49,822 nucleotides of DNA from Metabacillus malikii (GTDB taxonomy: Bacteria; Bacillota; Bacilli; Bacillales; Bacillaceae), in assembly GCF_030813355.1 (NCBI RefSeq), contig NZ_JAUSUD010000028.1, positions 1 through 49,822 on the forward strand, in the 5' to 3' direction. Each line of letters opens with the position of its first letter. The stretch's first letter is position 1. The notes beneath the pieces were generated by a model that was given only the letters and a program-made list of their open reading frames with translations, searched no databases and was not told the DNA's origin. Positions 29,118 to 36,710 of this stretch are shown here, piece by piece. The position numbers and the translations under genes were made by a program.

Positions 29118-29543
29118 TTAGTCTTCAATAACAATACCCATACTACGTGCAGTACCTTCAACCATGCGCATTGCAGATTCAACGCTTGCTGCGTTTAAAT
29201 CAGGCATTTTTGTTTCAGCGATTTCACGTACCTTGTCACGTTTAACTGTTGCTACTTTATTACGGTTTGGTTCACCAGAACCAGACTCAATCCCAGCTGC
29301 TTTTTTAAGAAGTACTGCAGCAGGCGGAGTTTTAGTAATAAAAGTGAATGAACGATCCTCGAATACTGTGATTTCAACCGGAATGATTAAGCCAGCTTGA
29401 TCAGCTGTACGAGCGTTAAACTCTTTACAGAATCCCATAATATTAACACCAGCTTGACCTAATGCAGGACCAACTGGTGGTGCTGGATTAGCTTTCGCTG
29501 CAGGAATTTGTAATTTTACAATTTTAATTACTTTTTTAGCCAC
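29118..29543 (-). CDS. rplK: 50S ribosomal protein L11
   Basis: The 141-residue protein binds the GTPase-associated centre of 23S rRNA and is needed for stringent RelA activation. The N-terminal proline-rich segment ([20 protein letters not shown]) and the C-terminal rRNA-binding domain ([20 protein letters not shown]) are intact. The start is GTG at 29541-29543 behind AAGGAGGTG, giving [13 protein letters not shown]. The upstream in-frame extension is leader sequence. rplA follows. Confidence 0.96.
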   Translation of the reverse strand: MAKKVIKIVKLQIPAAKANPAPPVGPALGQAGVNIMGFCKEFNARTADQAGLIIPVEITVFEDRSFTFITKTPPAAVLLKKAAGIESGSGEPNRNKVATVKRDKVREIAETKMPDLNAASVESAMRMVEGTARSMGIVIED

Positions 29544-29569
29544 GAGACACACCTCCTTAAGTCCGTGAT

Positions 29570-29599
29570 GTGGTAATTGGGTTTTATAAACCCTCCCAC
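29570..29599 (-). promoter_or_regulatory. L1-type operator in the rplK leader
   Basis: In minus-strand RNA GUGG and CCAC close a structure with an inner 6-bp stem GGGUUU/AAACCC (29579-29593), and GGGAGG lies in the asymmetric internal loop. This resembles the L1-binding structure that mimics the 23S L1 site in bacterial rplKA leaders. It sits 26 bases before the rplK start. Identification is by recalled pattern. Confidence 0.6.
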
Positions 29600-29608
29600 T
29601 CATCTAAG

Positions 29609-29684
29609 CCATTTGTAATACAAATGGTCATATTCAGATATTCAGTAGAATATCCTTATCGATACAGAAATAGTTAAATTTCTG
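29609..29684 (-). other. Three consecutive small hairpins in the rplK leader
   Basis: Perfect stems occur one after another: CCATTTGT/ACAAATGG (29609-29627), GATATTC/GAATATC (29637-29654) and CAGAAAT/ATTTCTG (29665-29684). None has a uridine run on the minus strand. They lie upstream of the L1-type operator, so the leader from nusG to rplK looks structured throughout. Confidence 0.5.
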
Positions 29685-29778
29685 ATCAGTATTAACATAT
29701 ATTTATATCTCGATTTCTCAAGACATACTGACCTATGAAATATTACCACTTTTAACAATTGATTTCAAGTTTTTTTGA

Positions 29779-30312
29779 TTACAATTTAGTAACTTGGTCA
29801 AAGTCTAGCTCTACAGGTGTTTCTCTTCCAAACATATTAACCAATACTTTTAATTTACTCTTATCTTCATCAATCTCTTCGATTGACCCTGTAAAGTTAG
29901 CGAATGGACCTTCTATTACTTTTACAGTTTCGTTCAATTCAAAATCAACCTCAACACGTCGTTCATCCATTCCCATACGTTTTAAAATAAAGCTCACTTC
30001 ATCTGGTAACAATGGTGTAGGCTTAGAGCCATGTCCCGCTGAACCAACAAACCCTGTTACACCAGGAGTATTACGAACTACATACCAAGAGTCATCCGTC
30101 ATGACAATTTCAACTAACACATATCCAGGAAAAACTTTCTTTTTGACTACTTTCTTCTTACCATCTTTATAATCGGTTTCCTCTTCTTCGGGAACTACAA
30201 CTCGGAATATTTTATCTTCCATTCCCATAGACTCTACTCTTTTTTCAAGATTCGCCTTCACTTTATTCTCATAACCAGAATATGTGTGCACTACATACCA
30301 ATTCTTTTCCAT
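29779..30312 (-). CDS. nusG: Transcription elongation factor NusG
   Basis: The 177-residue protein starts MEKNWYVVHTYSGYENKVKA, the NGN domain that binds polymerase. The C-terminal KOW domain includes ETVKVIEGPFANFTGSIEEI near residues 122-141 and links transcription to ribosomes or Rho. The central charged insert EEEETDYKDGKKKVVKKKVF is usual in Bacillus. Its ribosome binding site GGGGAGGG lies 22 bases upstream, with a palindrome in between. Confidence 0.98.
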   Translation of the reverse strand: MEKNWYVVHTYSGYENKVKANLEKRVESMGMEDKIFRVVVPEEEETDYKDGKKKVVKKKVFPGYVLVEIVMTDDSWYVVRNTPGVTGFVGSAGHGSKPTPLLPDEVSFILKRMGMDERRVEVDFELNETVKVIEGPFANFTGSIEEIDEDKSKLKVLVNMFGRETPVELDFDQVTKL

Positions 30313-30318
30313 ATCATT

Positions 30319-30333
30319 AGGACAACTTGTCCT
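30319..30333 (-). promoter_or_regulatory. Palindrome between nusG ribosome binding site and start codon
   Basis: AGGAC and GTCCT flank a five-base loop in a 15-base palindrome. It lies between GGGGAGGG (30335-30342) and the nusG ATG (30310-30312). Unfolded, the spacing is about 22 bases, too long for efficient initiation. With the hairpin folded out it falls to about seven. This is a geometric inference. Confidence 0.5.
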
Positions 30334-30400
30334 TCCCTCCCCATATTAAATTGTTAAAAGTTCTCTATAACAGCAACAAACCCAATTTATTTTCGTTTAG

Positions 30401-30434
30401 TTAACATTTTCTTCTTAGTTGAAGCAAATGTTAA
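30401..30434 (-). other. Two-part stem-loop in the nusG leader
   Basis: TTAACATTT pairs with AAATGTTAA, and inside it CTTC pairs with GAAG around a six-base loop, with one mismatched pair between the stems, giving 13 base pairs in all. No uridine run follows on the minus strand. It lies between the secE terminator and nusG, so it is part of any nusG leader transcript. Confidence 0.5.
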
Positions 30435-30483
30435 TCCTATTATTCATGCAAGCAACTATCTATATAGAAGTTTTAAAAACAAT

Positions 30484-30507
30484 GAAAAAACCCGTTTAAC
30501 GGGTTTT
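30484..30507 (-). terminator. Intrinsic terminator after secE
   Basis: AAAACCCG and CGGGTTTT form an 8-bp stem with a short loop, followed on the minus strand by further uridines. It lies about 45 bases after the secE stop codon, so nusG is probably transcribed partly from its own start point. I found no convincing promoter in the 240-base gap. Confidence 0.75.
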
Positions 30508-30552
30508 ACAGAAAAATATTATTATCTCTATTATAGCATGTTTTACCATTAT

Positions 30553-30735
30553 TTATTCAAGAATTAAACGAATTAAAGAGGAAATTCCTAAATCAATTAC
30601 CGCAAAAAAAACAGTGACAAATGCTACAGTCGAAATAACTGTAATTGTATATTTCGTTAGTTCTTTACCTTTAGGCCAACTAACTTTTTTCATTTCACGA
30701 GATACATCTCGAAAGAAATTCACTAAACGTTGCAT
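30553..30735 (-). CDS. secE: Preprotein translocase subunit SecE
   Basis: The 60-residue single-span form of SecE starts MQRLVNFFRDVSREMKKVSW. The conserved amphipathic helix (REMKKVSWPKGKEL) precedes one membrane segment near residues 32-56. It clamps the SecY halves together. I chose the ATG at 30733-30735 behind GGAGG. An in-frame upstream start adds 16 unconserved residues. It lies between rpmG and nusG, the conserved arrangement. Confidence 0.95.
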   Translation of the reverse strand: MQRLVNFFRDVSREMKKVSWPKGKELTKYTITVISTVAFVTVFFAVIDLGISSLIRLILE

Positions 30736-30880
30736 GAATGTTACCTCCAGGAATAATAGGGAAACTTTGCAATTCCAATTCATAATTATAGTGATAATTG
30801 ATGACTATCAAACATATATAAATATGAATGTACTTCAACGGAAAATCTGTTAATAAGAAAATAATAATAAAATATAAAGA

Positions 30881-31027
30881 CTACTTTGTTTCACGGTGAT
30901 TTGTATGCGCGTTACAGAGCTTACAAAATTTATTTACATCAAGCCTATCTGCACTAGAATTACTTTTCATCGTACTATAATTTCGACTTCCACAAGTAGT
31001 ACAAGCCAATATGACTTTCTTACGCAT
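30881..31027 (-). CDS. rpmG: 50S ribosomal protein L33, zinc-binding form
   Basis: I translated this 48-residue gene directly: it starts [19 protein letters not shown] and ends AHTNHRETK. Cys9, Cys12, Cys35 and Cys38 form the zinc ribbon, so it is the C+ type of L33. It lies between sigH and secE, the position of rpmGB in Bacillus. The ribosome binding site is AGGTG rather than a full AGGAGG. Confidence 0.95.
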   Translation of the reverse strand: MRKKVILACTTCGSRNYSTMKSNSSADRLDVNKFCKLCNAHTNHRETK

Positions 31028-31063
31028 TTTTTCACCTACTAATTACACATAGATTCTTCTAAA

Positions 31064-31093
31064 AATGTAACATAGTGTCTTATCCCTCGTCAA
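31064..31093 (-). promoter_or_regulatory. Candidate promoter for rpmG-secE
   Basis: TTGACG (31088-31093) is followed after 18 bases by TACATT (31064-31069) preceded by TGT, an extended -10 form, on the minus strand between sigH and rpmG. The -10 match is only moderate. Confidence 0.45.
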
Positions 31094-31159
31094 TGCAAGA
31101 TAAATCATTTACGTAGGATTTACATTACCATTAATAAATCACCTTTTTACAGAATCTAT

Positions 31160-31816
31160 TTATAAACTTATTTCTCTTAATTCTAAATATCTTTCAAGCT
31201 TCCTTTTCACACGCTGTAGCGCATTATCAATTGACTTAACATGTCTATTAAGTTCTTCAGATATCTCATGATATGAGCGACCATCCAGGTAAAGCACTAA
31301 TACCTTTCGTTCTAAATCACTTAACAATTCGCCCATTTTCACTTCTATATCATCAAATTCCTCTTGATTAATGATTAATTCCTCAGGGTCCATCACTTTC
31401 GCACCAGAGATTACATCCATTAATGTTCGATCAGATTCTTCATCATAAATAGGCTTATCAAGAGAAACATATGAATTAAGTGGTATATGCTTTTGCCGCG
31501 TTGCAGTTTTAATTGCCGTAATAATTTGCCTTGTAATACACAACTCTGCAAACGCTTTAAAAGACGTAAGCTTGTCCTCTCTAAAATCACGTATAGCCTT
31601 ATATAAACCAATCATACCTTCTTGAATAATATCTTCTCGATCAGCACCGATTAAAAAATATGACCTAGCTTTAGCACGAACAAAATTACGATACTTTGTA
31701 ATAAGATAATCAAGAGCTTCACTTTGTCCACTATGAACGAGTTCTACTACTTGTTCGTCTTCCAATAATATAAACTCTTCCTTGCTGACCTTGCCCTTGT
31801 TGAATGGTGATTCCAA
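31160..31816 (-). CDS. sigH: RNA polymerase sigma-H factor
   Basis: The 218-residue sigma factor equals the length I recall for B. subtilis SigH, which drives entry into sporulation, competence and stationary phase. Region 2 reads YLITKYRNFVRAKARSYFLI and GADREDIIQEGMIGLYKAIR. Region 4 (VLYLDGRSYHEISEELNRHV) binds the -35 element. The chosen start is TTG at 31814-31816, six bases after GGGGGG (31823-31828), reading MESPFNKGK. The frame is open 21 codons upstream, but that part overlaps the promoter. Confidence 0.94.
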   Translation of the reverse strand: MESPFNKGKVSKEEFILLEDEQVVELVHSGQSEALDYLITKYRNFVRAKARSYFLIGADREDIIQEGMIGLYKAIRDFREDKLTSFKAFAELCITRQIITAIKTATRQKHIPLNSYVSLDKPIYDEESDRTLMDVISGAKVMDPEELIINQEEFDDIEVKMGELLSDLERKVLVLYLDGRSYHEISEELNRHVKSIDNALQRVKRKLERYLELREISL

Positions 31817-31849
31817 GCCGATCCCCCCGAGCGCACACAAGATAACAAT

Positions 31850-31879
31850 ATTATACAGTATACATTTTGTAAGCGTCAA
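31850..31879 (-). promoter_or_regulatory. SigA promoter for sigH
   Basis: TTGACG (31874-31879) and perfect TATAAT (31850-31855) are spaced by 18 bases, starting just after the rae1 stop. The expected start near 31843 gives a leader of about 27 bases. In B. subtilis spo0H is read by SigA and repressed by AbrB. The AT-rich surroundings are compatible, but no AbrB site can be defined by eye. Confidence 0.75.
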
Positions 31880-31883
31880 CTAA

Positions 31884-32393
31884 CTATAAATTACCTCTAC
31901 GCCATTTCTCAAGCTTTTCAACTACATCGTCTGGTAATAAGATTTTAGATGAAGGCCTTTTTTGTTCAATTTTGTTGACTTTATGCTTTATTCTCCCCTC
32001 TATTGTTTCCATCTCATTTAAAAGCTCACGAGCTGACTTTCGTAATGCTCCTTGGCCAAATATTGCCCATTGTTCAGTAAAATCCGATGTTGCGACATGT
32101 ACTTGTGTTCTAATATTATTCAAAGATATCGCCAATTTTTCAATTCTCTCATCAGCGGTTTCATTTTCACGTGTATAGATTACTTCAACTCGGTAGTTCT
32201 TTAGCTTTTTTTCAATCCCTTTAACTAGATGTGCGTCGAAAACTACAATAACACGGTATCCCGTATAGGCCTGGTACTCTGCCATTTTTTCAACTAAACG
32301 TTCTCTTGCCTCAGACAAGTTCGCTTTCTTTAGCTTTTGTAACTCAGGCCACGCTCCAATAATGTTATATCCATCTACTAGTAGGATATCCAT
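31884..32393 (-). CDS. rae1: Ribosome-dependent mRNA endonuclease Rae1 (YacP), NYN domain
   Basis: The 169-residue protein starts MDILLVDGYNIIGAWPELQK, the opening of the NYN/PIN-like nuclease fold. Acidic residues also occur in VIVVFDAHLVKG and ENETADERIEKL, and VHVATSDFTEQWAIFGQGAL supplies the last conserved part. The B. subtilis homologue cleaves mRNA in the ribosomal A site. It follows rlmB by four bases, and sigH starts a new unit downstream. Confidence 0.93.
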   Translation of the reverse strand: MDILLVDGYNIIGAWPELQKLKKANLSEARERLVEKMAEYQAYTGYRVIVVFDAHLVKGIEKKLKNYRVEVIYTRENETADERIEKLAISLNNIRTQVHVATSDFTEQWAIFGQGALRKSARELLNEMETIEGRIKHKVNKIEQKRPSSKILLPDDVVEKLEKWRRGNL

Positions 32394-32397
32394 TTCT

Positions 32398-33141
32398 CTA
32401 CTCCCCTAGTGGGTATCTCTTTCGGTATACCTCATACATTAATAAACTAGCAGCTACTGATGCATTAAGAGAGGTTACATGACCGACCATCGGCATTTTA
32501 ATTAAAAAATCGCATTTTTCTTTTATTAATCTGCCAATCCCCTTCCCTTCACTACCAATGACGAGTGCTAACGGCATTTTCCCATCAAGATGACGATAAT
32601 CATCTGCACCTTTTGCGTCTGTACCAACTATCCATACGCCCTTTTCTTTTAGGTCTTCAATCGTTCTAGCCATATTTGTTACTCTTGCAACTGGGATATG
32701 TTCAATTGCACCTGTTGATGATTTTGCAACTGTTGCTGTTAATCCCACCGCTCTCCGCTTCGGTATAACAATTCCATGTGCACCTACCGCATCTGCTGTT
32801 CTCATAATTGACCCTAAATTATGAGGGTCCTCGATTTCGTCAAGTAGCAAGATAAAAGGAGCTTCATTTCTTTTCTCAGCTGTTTCTAGAATGTCTTCTA
32901 CATGCACATATTCATAAGCAGCAACTTGTGCAATAACACCTTGATGGTTTCCTTCCACCATTTGGTCGATTTTTTTCTTTGGTACAAAGTTAATTGTTAC
33001 TCCACGCTCTTTTGCAAGTTTTGTAATTTGTTGTGCTTGTCCCTTTAAAGAATTTTCGGCAACCCATATTTTATTAATGTCTCTTGACGACTTTAATACT
33101 TCAATAACAGGGTTACGTCCAATTATATAATCTTGATCCAT
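32398..33141 (-). CDS. rlmB: 23S rRNA (guanosine-2'-O-)-methyltransferase RlmB-type (YacO), SPOUT family
   Basis: The 247-residue enzyme has an N-terminal L30e-like substrate-binding domain (IIGRNPVIEVLKSSRDINKI) and a C-terminal SpoU knot with NLGSIMRTADAVGAHG, VIGSEGKGIGRL and MVGHVTSLNASVAAS, the three SPOUT motifs. It probably 2'-O-methylates 23S rRNA at the P loop, as RlmB does in E. coli. The exact target is inferred. The ATG at 33139-33141 was chosen because AGGAGGAG lies just before it. An earlier ATG overlaps that site. Confidence 0.93.
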   Translation of the reverse strand: MDQDYIIGRNPVIEVLKSSRDINKIWVAENSLKGQAQQITKLAKERGVTINFVPKKKIDQMVEGNHQGVIAQVAAYEYVHVEDILETAEKRNEAPFILLLDEIEDPHNLGSIMRTADAVGAHGIVIPKRRAVGLTATVAKSSTGAIEHIPVARVTNMARTIEDLKEKGVWIVGTDAKGADDYRHLDGKMPLALVIGSEGKGIGRLIKEKCDFLIKMPMVGHVTSLNASVAASLLMYEVYRKRYPLGE

Positions 33142-33159
33142 TAACTCTCCTCCTTTCAT

Positions 33160-33567
33160 CTATAACTTAATAAACTCAAGTGACTTGTTTATTATTTCAT
33201 CTAATCGGTCATGCTTATTTTCTAAGTATAGGTGACCAATAAGAGCCTCGAATGCAGTACTATACCGATATGTTTGCACATCTGTATTTTTAGGGATTGT
33301 TCCAGACTTCGCATTGCGACCACGTCTAATTACAGCTTCCTCTTCCTCTGAAAGAATCTCTAATGAAAATAGATGATGTAAGATATTCGCCTGAGCCTTC
33401 GCTGACACATATCTCTTTGCCTTATTATGTAACTGATTAGGCCGGATATTTCCACTTGCAAGCAAATGATGTCTTACATATATTTCATAAATAGCATCAC
33501 CAATATAGGCTAGTGCTAGACTATTTAACAACCTAGTATCTTTTATTTGATTTAATTCCAAAAACAT
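33160..33567 (-). CDS. mrnC: Mini-ribonuclease III (23S rRNA maturation)
   Basis: The 135-residue protein is an RNase III catalytic domain without the double-stranded-RNA-binding domain. It starts [20 protein letters not shown], and the catalytic signature [16 protein letters not shown] is at residues 21-36 with Asp24, while [10 protein letters not shown] near residue 107 supplies the second acidic set. In B. subtilis Mini-III trims 23S rRNA precursors. The rRNA operon at the window edge supplies such a substrate. A 437-base gap separates it from cysS. Confidence 0.95.
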   Translation of the reverse strand: MFLELNQIKDTRLLNSLALAYIGDAIYEIYVRHHLLASGNIRPNQLHNKAKRYVSAKAQANILHHLFSLEILSEEEEAVIRRGRNAKSGTIPKNTDVQTYRYSTAFEALIGHLYLENKHDRLDEIINKSLEFIKL

Positions 33568-34004
33568 TTAAGTCCTCTTTTCTTGTTAACACTTCACGAC
33601 AGTTACACTGTATATTCTTTGATTAAAATGCAATACAAGCTTAGATAAATTCTATTCACTTCTATCTTACCATACCATGACACTTAATCTAGGTTTACAG
33701 ATTAAGTAACGTGTGTAGATTTCAGGTCATTTCATCCATCATGTATAGAAGAATTAATAGTTAATTTCCGCTACGTACACATACACTCTTCGCAAATGGC
33801 TCAAGTGGAATAACTCAAAAGGTAATAAGCTATTTTACTTACATCTCATTATATGCGAGTACTGCACGCACGGAAATCAACTTACTAAAAACGTAGTAAA
33901 AGGCAACGCTGTTTAGTGACTATCCAGTAGTAATACCAATTGTTGTTTCTCATTAAAATGCTATTACTTTTATTCCCAATGTAAACAATAAGTAATCAAT
34001 TTAC
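33568..34004 (-). other. 437-base gap between cysS and mrnC, no gene seen
   Basis: I see no convincing coding sequence on either strand. A weak promoter candidate near mrnC has TTGTAT (33633-33638) and TATACA (33609-33614), 18 bases apart. A 9-bp inverted repeat, ACTTAATCT (33682-33690) with AGATTAAGT (33699-33707), lies upstream of it. A TATAAT without a good -35 occurs near 33850. As I recall, cysS and mrnC are close together in B. subtilis, so the space is unusual. Confidence 0.5.
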
Positions 34005-35402
34005 TTACTGTCTTTTCCACCTTGTTCCTTGTGGTGTATCCTCTAAAATGATATTAAGGTCTTTTAATTTATCACGAATCTCATCAGCAAGAGCAAATTT
34101 CCGATCCTTTCTTGCTTGATTTCGTTGCTTAATAAGGTCATCAATCTCTTGATCTAATAATTCACTCGAAGAGAATTTCACTCCTAGAACACCACTTAAT
34201 TGATCGAATACATGTAAAAATTCATTGATCACTTTTTCTGAGGTATTTAATTGTTCTAAGTAATAATTTGCTTGTTTGGCTAAGTCAAAAAGGACTGAAA
34301 TTGCATTTGCAGTATTAAAGTCATCATCCATCTCAATTTGAAATTGCTTTTTAAAGTTTGCGATTGTTTGGAACCAATTATCATCATCTTCAGTTAAATT
34401 CGTACTACTGTTAACCCGATGCTGTAAATTTGCATAAGAAGTCTTCAAGCGGTCAAATGCATTTTTCGTGCTTTCCAATAATTCTTGTGAAAAATTAATT
34501 GGGTGCCTGTAATGAACCGATAACATAAAGAACCTTACTACTTGAGGGTCAATTTCTTTAATAATATCGTGAACAAGCACAAAGTTACCTAGTGATTTTG
34601 ACATTTTTTCATTATTTATATTAATATAACCGTTATGCATCCAGTATTTCGCAAATGGTTTTTCATTTAATGCTTCTGATTGTGCAATCTCGTTTTCATG
34701 ATGTGGAAACGTTAAGTCCTGACCGCCTGCATGAATATCTATTGTGTCACCTAGATATTTCTTCGCCATAGCTGAGCATTCAATATGCCAACCAGGTCGT
34801 CCATACCCCCAAGGACTTTCCCAAGATATTTCTCCTTCCTTTGCCGCTTTCCAGAGAACAAAGTCTAGTGCATCTTGTTTCTTTTCTCCAACTTCTATAC
34901 GATTGCCTAATCTTAGCTCATCGATTGACTGATGTGACAACTTTCCGTAACCTGTAAATTCTCTCGTTTTATAATAAACATCACCATTAGCTTCGTAGGC
35001 ATAGCCTTTATCAATAAGTGCTTGAATAAAATCTATAATAATATCAATACTTTCAGTTACACGTGGATGAACTGTTGCCTTTTTGCATCCTAAAGCTGTC
35101 ACGTCTTCGAAATAGGCATCTATAAACCGCTCTGCAATCGTTGGGACATCCTCGCCCAATTGATTGGCAGCTTTAATTAATTTATCATCAACATCCGTGA
35201 AATTAGATACATAATTTACTTCATATCCCCGATATTCCAAATATCGACGTACTGTATCATATACGATTGCCGGTCTTGCATTTCCTATATGGATATAGTT
35301 ATAAACAGTCGGACCACATACATACATTTTTACTTTTCCTTCTTCAAGTGGTTCAAATGTTTCTTTTTGCCTCGTTAGTGTATTGTACAACTTTATCGTC
35401 AT
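34005..35402 (-). CDS. cysS: Cysteinyl-tRNA synthetase
   Basis: The 465-residue class I enzyme charges tRNA-Cys. The zinc-binding cysteine lies in [10 protein letters not shown] (Cys29), HIGN at residues 38-41 and KMSKS in [11 protein letters not shown] near residue 267. [10 protein letters not shown] holds further zinc ligands. I chose the ATG at 35400-35402. A GTG two codons upstream is also possible, behind AAAGGA. The gene starts inside cysE, so its expression depends on the same T-box-controlled transcript. Confidence 0.96.
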   Translation of the reverse strand: MTIKLYNTLTRQKETFEPLEEGKVKMYVCGPTVYNYIHIGNARPAIVYDTVRRYLEYRGYEVNYVSNFTDVDDKLIKAANQLGEDVPTIAERFIDAYFEDVTALGCKKATVHPRVTESIDIIIDFIQALIDKGYAYEANGDVYYKTREFTGYGKLSHQSIDELRLGNRIEVGEKKQDALDFVLWKAAKEGEISWESPWGYGRPGWHIECSAMAKKYLGDTIDIHAGGQDLTFPHHENEIAQSEALNEKPFAKYWMHNGYININNEKMSKSLGNFVLVHDIIKEIDPQVVRFFMLSVHYRHPINFSQELLESTKNAFDRLKTSYANLQHRVNSSTNLTEDDDNWFQTIANFKKQFQIEMDDDFNTANAISVLFDLAKQANYYLEQLNTSEKVINEFLHVFDQLSGVLGVKFSSSELLDQEIDDLIKQRNQARKDRKFALADEIRDKLKDLNIILEDTPQGTRWKRQ

Positions 35403-36051
35403 TTTCACTCATTCCTTTCTTTAACTGTTGTACTTCGGATTTTAATCTCAAGATTTCAGCTTCTAAATCTCGGAATCGATCCGCCACCGGATCCGGTAAG
35501 TCACAATGATTTAAATCTTGGTCAACTTTGCGTCCATTCTGGATTTTCACTCGTCCAGGTATACCTACGACTGTTGAATGGTCAGGAACATCCTTTAAAA
35601 CAACTGAACCAGCACCAATTTTTGAATACTCACCAACCGTTATCGACCCTAATACTTTCGCACCTGTAGCAATTAATGCATGGTCCTTTATTGTTGGATG
35701 TCTTTTCCCTTTTTCCTTACCAGTCCCGCCTAGTGTTACTCCTTGAAAGACTATAACATCATTTCCAATTTCGCATGTTTCTCCTATTACGACACCCATA
35801 CCATGGTCGATAAAAAACCGCCTACCTATTTTTGCTGCTGGATGTATTTCTACTCCAGTAAAAAAACGGCTGATTTGCGATATAAGTCTTGCGAGAAAAA
35901 ATAGCTTTCTTTTATAAAGTGCATGGGCAACTCTGTGAGCCCAAATGGCATGTAAACCTGAATAAGTTAAAACTACTTCAAAGTAACTTCTTGCCGCCGG
36001 GTCCTGGTCAAAGACAACATCAACATCTTCCTTCATTAGCTTCAGCAACAA
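35353..36051 (-). CDS. cysE: Serine O-acetyltransferase
   Basis: The 232-residue enzyme makes O-acetylserine, the carbon skeleton for cysteine. The left-handed beta-helix hexapeptide repeats run from about residue 70 to 180, with the catalytic [18 protein letters not shown] region. The start is TTG (36049-36051) behind GGAGGG, reading [11 protein letters not shown]. The C-terminal tail ([17 protein letters not shown], coiled-coil-like) overlaps the cysS start by 50 bases. It is directed by the tRNA-Cys T-box leader upstream. Confidence 0.95.
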   Translation of the reverse strand: MLLKLMKEDVDVVFDQDPAARSYFEVVLTYSGLHAIWAHRVAHALYKRKLFFLARLISQISRFFTGVEIHPAAKIGRRFFIDHGMGVVIGETCEIGNDVIVFQGVTLGGTGKEKGKRHPTIKDHALIATGAKVLGSITVGEYSKIGAGSVVLKDVPDHSTVVGIPGRVKIQNGRKVDQDLNHCDLPDPVADRFRDLEAEILRLKSEVQQLKKGMSENDDKVVQYTNEAKRNI

Positions 36052-36394
36052 TCATCCCTCCAATCCAATCTGTTGTCATATTTATAAAAATTAAAATGAT
36101 TCATAGTTTTCATTAAAACATATTGTACAATCTTATACTTAAAAATTGTGCTTTAGAATTCACCCACAAATACTCATCAAGATTCTAAATATTAGTCAAT
36201 AGGTACGCCACGCCAGCAAGCCTCCTTCGCTTTACCGTCTCTGCATATACACCTATATGAGTTTACCCCTCTTTACGCAGTCCATAGATTCTCGCTATCA
36301 TCTCCAACAAACTCTTAACAAGTCTTGTGCAAAAAAACAATTTTTTTTAGATAAGAACCTTCTGATAACTTGACCTTTATTATTAAGCCAATAC
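36052..36394 (-). other. 343-base stretch between T-box terminator and cysE, no gene seen
   Basis: After the T-box terminator there is an unusually long untranslated stretch before cysE. I see no accepted gene. One AGGAGG (36221-36226) is followed nine bases later by GTG (36209-36211) and an eight-codon frame ending at 36185, reading MAYLLTNI. A leader peptide is possible but unsupported. Weak -10-like elements occur near 36120-36145 without good -35 partners. Confidence 0.5.
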
Positions 36395-36428
36395 AAAAAG
36401 CGCCTCTGTAATATATACAGAGGCGCTT
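36395..36428 (-). terminator. T-box terminator
   Basis: AAGCGCCTCTGTA (36398-36410) and TACAGAGGCGCTT (36416-36428) are perfectly complementary over 13 bases around a five-base loop. On the minus strand the stem is followed by UUUUUG. Part of the 5' arm would alternatively pair in the T-box antiterminator. Confidence 0.9.
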
Positions 36429-36676
36429 GCGGCGCGGTTCCACTCTGTTTAGGAAGAACTTTAGAGATTCATTCTAAAACTCAACCCAACTCTTGCCCTG
36501 TAACGTAGAGCGCTACGCTTTTCCTTACTTATCTGTCAAAAGCAAATGTTTAGGAAAAGACTCAAAGGTGCATTTCAAGCAATACTTCACTTAAACCTCT
36601 TCCAGCCTAACGAAGGTTCTCTCTAGAAAGGAACTATAGCTTTACTCTCCTTATCAACGTTTTAACTATCTAATTA
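36395..36676 (-). ncRNA. T-box riboswitch, tRNA-Cys type, controlling cysE-cysS
   Basis: The conserved T-box antiterminator sequence AGAGTGGAACCGCG is at 36433-36446 (minus strand), just before a strong terminator at 36395-36428. The upstream part contains stem I, ending GAAATGCACC, where TGC (36570-36572) is in the specifier position by comparison with GGC in glycyl T-boxes. Uncharged tRNA-Cys would favour antitermination. The downstream genes for cysteine synthesis and charging fit this. Boundaries are approximate. Confidence 0.88.
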
Positions 36677-36681
36677 TTAAT

Positions 36682-36710
36682 ACTATATTACATTTTTTAT
36701 AAAAAGTTAA
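36682..36710 (-). promoter_or_regulatory. Candidate promoter for the T-box-cysE-cysS unit
   Basis: TTAACT (36705-36710) and TATAGT (36682-36687) are separated by 17 bases on the minus strand. The -35 overlaps the gltX stop codon. Transcription would start near 36675, where the T-box leader begins. The -35 is a partial match. Confidence 0.5.

Noticed and set aside
36185-36226. Eight-codon frame behind AGGAGG as a definite gene
   Set aside because: Too short to support as a gene, and kept only as a low-level observation.
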